From: Oscillospiraceae bacterium
GTDB taxonomy: Bacteria > Bacillota > Clostridia > Oscillospirales > CAG-272
Length of the DNA stretch: 7,579 nucleotides
NCBI GenBank assembly: GCA_015065045.1
Contig: SVRB01000065.1
Span: 1 to 7,579, forward strand
Direction of reading: 5' to 3'
Shown: positions 5,243 to 7,579 of the stretch, in pieces
Position numbering within the stretch: position 1 is the stretch's first letter
Layout: the number at the start of each line of letters is the position of its first letter
Notes under the pieces: model-generated
Database searches by the model: none
What the model saw: only the letters and a program-made list of their open reading frames with translations
Told to the model about the DNA's origin: nothing
Program-made: the position numbers and the translations under genes

Positions 5243-5842
5243 TTATTTTGATCTCATGCCGTCAAGCAACACATTAAAGCTGTATTTAAAATTATTCACA
5301 GCATCCTCCATTGATAATTTTCTGCCGATGGCATCAGCATTATATCCACGGATAAAGCACCATATAGCGTAGCTCATAACGTCCGAATCAACGTCACGTA
5401 AATAATTATTTTCTTTACCGAACTCGATGATTTTTTTGATTTCGCCCTTCCACCAAAGATAGTTGCGGTCGGAGATGGAATCGTTTTCAAATACGTAGTT
5501 GTTAAATTCTGTTTTGAGCTTGTATGACATAACGAGCGTATTTGCAACGATGTCGATGACCTGCTCAAAAAAATCCTTGTCGGGTTCGAATTTTGATATA
5601 ATGCTTTCTCTGATCTTTAAAACAATGTCCTCGTACAAAATCTCAAGCACTTCGTCAATGTTGTGAAATCTGTTGTAAAAAACTCGGTTTGTGATATTGA
5701 GTCTTTGAAGTATCTTTCTTACGTTCAAATTTTCAATTCCGAATTCAATAGCAATTTCTTTTGCGGTTTCGATGATTCTGTCGGACATATCATCTTGGAT
5801 CAAAGCAGAAATTTCATTACTCAATTTTGTCTCACCTGCCAT
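5243..5842 (-). CDS. TetR/AcrR-family transcriptional regulator
   Basis: A 199-residue regulator. The N-terminal domain has MSDRIIETAKEIAIEFGIEN (19-38) followed by a helix-turn-helix at about 40-60, with LNITNRVFYNRFHNIDEVL as the turn and recognition helix in the typical TetR position. Residues 70-199 are an all-helical ligand and dimerisation domain with no recognisable signature. It sits upstream of an acyl-CoA synthetase, and palindromes with the same half-sites lie at both promoters, so it probably represses itself and the synthetase and is released by an acyl-CoA or fatty acid, as FadR-type TetR proteins are; the ligand is inference. Start choice is open: the ATG at 5842 overlaps the operator and has no ribosome site, whereas the in-frame TTG at 5824 has AGGTGAG six bases upstream and would give 193 residues. 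Either leaves the DNA-binding domain whole. Confidence 0.9.
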   Translation of the reverse strand: MAGETKLSNEISALIQDDMSDRIIETAKEIAIEFGIENLNVRKILQRLNITNRVFYNRFHNIDEVLEILYEDIVLKIRESIISKFEPDKDFFEQVIDIVANTLVMSYKLKTEFNNYVFENDSISDRNYLWWKGEIKKIIEFGKENNYLRDVDSDVMSYAIWCFIRGYNADAIGRKLSMEDAVNNFKYSFNVLLDGMRSK

Positions 5843-5866
5843 TTCAGCACACAGTGTGCTGAAATG
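5840..5866. promoter_or_regulatory. TetR operator O2 at the tetR promoter
   Basis: A 27-bp perfect palindrome around a central A (5853): half-site CATTTCAGCACAC and its complement. It starts at the base after the -10 box and covers the expected transcription start, a classic position for autorepression. Its core half-sites are identical to O1. Confidence 0.87.
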
Positions 5867-5894
5867 ATTATACCATATATTTTTTATTTGTCAA
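5867..5894 (-). promoter_or_regulatory. Consensus promoter of tetR
   Basis: On the minus strand: perfect -35 TTGACA (5894-5889), a 16-base spacer ending TGG (an extended -10) and perfect -10 TATAAT (5872-5867). The start is expected near 5860, inside the operator. A strong promoter under a strong operator is consistent with tight autorepression. Confidence 0.88.
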
Positions 5895-5897
5895 GCA

Positions 5898-6974
5898 TTA
5901 TTTTACAGCGTACAAATTTAGATCCCACGCAGGAACGTACTTGTATTTTCTGAGATAAAGCTTGTAATTCGGATCGATTTGGTTTATAAGCAAAGGCAGG
6001 TCGAACATATCCTCATTTCTGTGGTATAATGAAACAAGCAAGTCGGGTGACGAGTTTTGTATAGTCTGTGCGCTACCCAAAATTGCATTTCTTTCCGCGC
6101 CCTCAACGTCGTATTTTATATAATCTGCGTTAATGTCGCATACACTGTCTATAGTGCAAGCGTCAATGGATATGGTCTTTTTTGTGTTTAATGAAAACAT
6201 ATTGGAATTTCTGTTTCCGCTTGCGTCAAATTCGAGAACGGTATTTTCATTCCACGCCGCAGAATTTTTGGGTACTATAGCTTCATTATTCTCGGCAAAA
6301 GCAACAAGCTTTTTATAATTACGAGCATCGGGCTCGATGGCATAAATTTTATTGATATTACAGCATCTTGTAAGCATTTCTCTTGCCGTGTCTCCGTTAT
6401 ACGCGCCCGCATCAACAGCAGTTACGTATTTGTCGGGCGAGAGAATATTTTCCCACGCTTCGTCGGGAGTTGTTTCAATTTCTTTTAAGTATGATATTTT
6501 GCCCGTAAGCTTATATTTGATAACGTTGTCAAACACATTTTTTGAGGTAACGTCGGCAAGAAGCTCTCTTGCTCGGCTGAAGCTTTCTATATTAGCTTTG
6601 AAGAAATCAAGATTGAACGTACCATCTCCCGTAACGGGTACGTCGGGAGCGTACATTTCGTGCTTGTCGTTAATTTTATAAAACAAGTCCAAAACGTCGT
6701 CAAGGCTTGAAGCAAACGACAAAATAACTATAAAATCATCATATTTTTCTTCGATATCCTTGAGAGTCAACACCTGTTTTCCGTGGAAAAAGTGACCTCT
6801 TACAAAGCCGTCGCTTGCAAAGAAATCGGATACTTCAATGTTTAATTCATCAAATCTCGACAGTATCTTGTCAGCACCGTTACCCATTCCGTATATGACG
6901 ATGGGCTTGTCAGCCTTTTGAAGATATTGCCAGAGGTCTGTGTCTATGCCTATTGTATTGAATAAATCGTTCAT
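5898..6974 (-). CDS. FkbM-family SAM-dependent methyltransferase with N-terminal Rossmann-like domain
   Basis: A 358-residue protein. Residues 25-37 (IVIYGMGNGADKI) start a Rossmann-like domain followed by FFASDGF (51-57), similar to sugar-metabolism sensor or nucleotide-binding domains often placed before FkbM domains. The methyltransferase part has the SAM-binding VDAGAYNGDT (187-196), the acidic IEPDARNYKKL (213-223), IDACTIDSV (270-278), YIKYDVEGAE (285-294) and LVSLYHR (313-319), the usual FkbM order. Family members O-methylate sugars or natural products; the substrate here is unknown and no polysaccharide or biosynthetic cluster is visible. No signal peptide or membrane segment is seen. 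The ATG at 6974 has AGGAG seven bases upstream. It has its own promoter and ends four bases before the tetR -35 box, with no terminator, so read-through into tetR is possible. Confidence 0.88.
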   Translation of the reverse strand: MNDLFNTIGIDTDLWQYLQKADKPIVIYGMGNGADKILSRFDELNIEVSDFFASDGFVRGHFFHGKQVLTLKDIEEKYDDFIVILSFASSLDDVLDLFYKINDKHEMYAPDVPVTGDGTFNLDFFKANIESFSRARELLADVTSKNVFDNVIKYKLTGKISYLKEIETTPDEAWENILSPDKYVTAVDAGAYNGDTAREMLTRCCNINKIYAIEPDARNYKKLVAFAENNEAIVPKNSAAWNENTVLEFDASGNRNSNMFSLNTKKTISIDACTIDSVCDINADYIKYDVEGAERNAILGSAQTIQNSSPDLLVSLYHRNEDMFDLPLLINQIDPNYKLYLRKYKYVPAWDLNLYAVK

Positions 6975-7003
6975 ATAAAAGCTCCTAAAATGTGTGTAAC
7001 TGT

Positions 7004-7032
7004 ATTATACTCTCATAAACCCGCATTGTCAA
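7004..7032 (-). promoter_or_regulatory. Consensus promoter of the FkbM methyltransferase gene
   Basis: On the minus strand: TTGACA (7032-7027), exactly 17 bases, TATAAT (7009-7004), both perfect. The expected start near 6997 leaves a leader of about 23 bases with AGGAG at 6986-6982. No operator-like palindrome overlaps it. Confidence 0.9.
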
Positions 7033-7058
7033 AAAAATTTAAAAATTATAAATATATA

Positions 7059-7087
7059 TTGTGGAAAAGAAAATTGTGTGGTATAAT
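7059..7087 (+). promoter_or_regulatory. Extended -10 promoter of mrnC
   Basis: TTGTGG (7059-7064), 17 bases, then TGG-TATAAT (7079-7087), an extended -10 with a perfect hexamer. Transcription would start near 7094, which leaves the upstream GTG at 7061 outside the message and supports the TTG at 7130 as the mrnC start. Confidence 0.65.
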
Positions 7088-7113
7088 GAACGCGATATAA
7101 TTCAACGTGTTAT

Positions 7114-7121
7114 AAAAGGAG
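7114..7121 (+). promoter_or_regulatory. Ribosome binding site that decides the mrnC start
   Basis: AAAAGGAG lies eight bases before an in-frame TTG (7130-7132), which is ideal spacing. The alternative GTG at 7061 has only A/T sequence upstream. Confidence 0.75.
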
Positions 7122-7129
7122 AACGGAAT

Positions 7130-7522
7130 TTGGAACCGGAAGTACTGAACGGATTAACACTTGCTTACCTCGGAGATGCCGTGCTTGAAATTATGGTTCG
7201 AGAAAAGGTTATCGAAAGCGGTGTAACGGACGTCGGAAGACTGAATAATATGGCGAGAACCTTTGTGAGAGCGACCGAGCAGAGTAATGCTTTGAACAAC
7301 ATAATTGAGCTTCTTGATGAAGAAGAAATGAGCTTTTTCAAAAGAGGAAGAAACACGAAGGGCAATACCCCGAAGTCTGCATCTACGGCAGAGTACAGAC
7401 GGGCAACGGGAATGGAGGCATTGTTTGCCTTCTTGTATATGAAGGGAAGAACGGATAGAATGAAGTATCTGTTTGAAACTGCATACAAAGATCATTTTGA
7501 AAACATTTTAGAAAATAAATAA
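7130..7522 (+). CDS. mrnC: Mini-ribonuclease III
   Basis: A 130-residue RNase III catalytic domain without a dsRNA-binding domain, the Mini-III architecture; the enzyme matures the ends of 23S rRNA in Firmicutes. Numbered from the TTG: LNGLTLAYLGDAVLEIMVRE (6-25) carries the RNase III signature with the metal-binding acidic D16; FFKRGRNTKGNTPKSAS (69-85) is the characteristic basic loop; YRRATGMEALFAFLYM (89-104) holds the second catalytic acid, E96. The TTG start is chosen for its AAAAGGAG and the extended -10 promoter upstream; it gives an N-terminus slightly shorter than Bacillus MrnC (about 143 residues). Starting at GTG 7061 would add 23 residues (MEKKIVWYNERDIIQRVIKG and three more) encoded across the promoter. 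The usual neighbour cysS is absent here. A probable mscL follows after 26 bases. Confidence 0.9.
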   Translation: MEPEVLNGLTLAYLGDAVLEIMVREKVIESGVTDVGRLNNMARTFVRATEQSNALNNIIELLDEEEMSFFKRGRNTKGNTPKSASTAEYRRATGMEALFAFLYMKGRTDRMKYLFETAYKDHFENILENK

Positions 7523-7548
7523 AATTTTAAAAAAAGGGGATTTTAAAA

Positions 7549-7579
7549 ATGTGGAAAGACTTTAAAAAATTTGCATTCA
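7549..7579 (+). CDS. mscL: Probable large-conductance mechanosensitive channel MscL (N-terminus only)
   Basis: Ten codons are visible: MWKDFKKFAF. This matches the amphipathic N-terminal helix of clostridial MscL proteins, which commonly begin M-W/L-K-E-F-K-x-F-A before the first membrane helix. A ribosome site (GGGGA, 7536-7540) lies eight bases upstream. The 26-base gap after mrnC, without a terminator, suggests co-transcription. MscL would be an osmotic safety valve in the cytoplasmic membrane. The call rests on ten residues and could be wrong. Confidence 0.6.
   Translation, partial: MWKDFKKFAF

Overview
The window looks chromosomal and comes from an anaerobic clostridial bacterium, most likely a gut Oscillospiraceae/Ruminococcaceae-type member of the Eubacteriales. 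The evidence is the gene content (a GGGtGRT protein with a NifU/IscU-like partner, a PduL-type phosphotransacylase, TepA, Mini-RNase III), AT-rich promoters of the sigma-A consensus type, GGAGG-type ribosome binding sites, and intergenic palindromic repeats of a kind I associate with that group. Species cannot be named from the sequence.

Layout. Positions 1-1556 (minus strand) hold a three-gene operon: PduL-like phosphate acyltransferase, an IscU/NifU-like scaffold protein and the start of a GGGtGRT protein. A near-consensus promoter at 1609-1637 drives it. Divergent from it is tepA (1708-2445, plus), a ClpP-fold S14-family serine protease homologue. Positions 2446-3372 encode nothing I can support. 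They are packed with palindromic repeat modules: four copies of a two-hairpin element, one inverted; an inverted pair of GGGGGCG modules; and a block of consecutive strong hairpins.

Positions 3420-6974 (minus) carry an AMP-forming acyl-CoA synthetase, a TetR-family regulator and an FkbM-family methyltransferase. The regulator and the synthetase each have a 27-bp perfect palindrome at their promoter, with identical half-sites. This makes a self-contained circuit: the TetR protein probably represses itself and the synthetase and is probably released by a fatty-acid-derived ligand. The methyltransferase has its own consensus promoter and no visible terminator before tetR, so read-through may also supply some regulator.

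Positions 7027-7579 hold the divergent mrnC gene (Mini-RNase III, 23S rRNA maturation), whose start is probably a TTG rather than the upstream GTG. The first ten codons of a probable mscL follow.

Most genes are ordinary members of known families. The most interesting parts are the twin-operator TetR/acyl-CoA synthetase circuit and the repeat array between the convergent tepA and synthetase genes. I did not see a clearly new multi-gene system.
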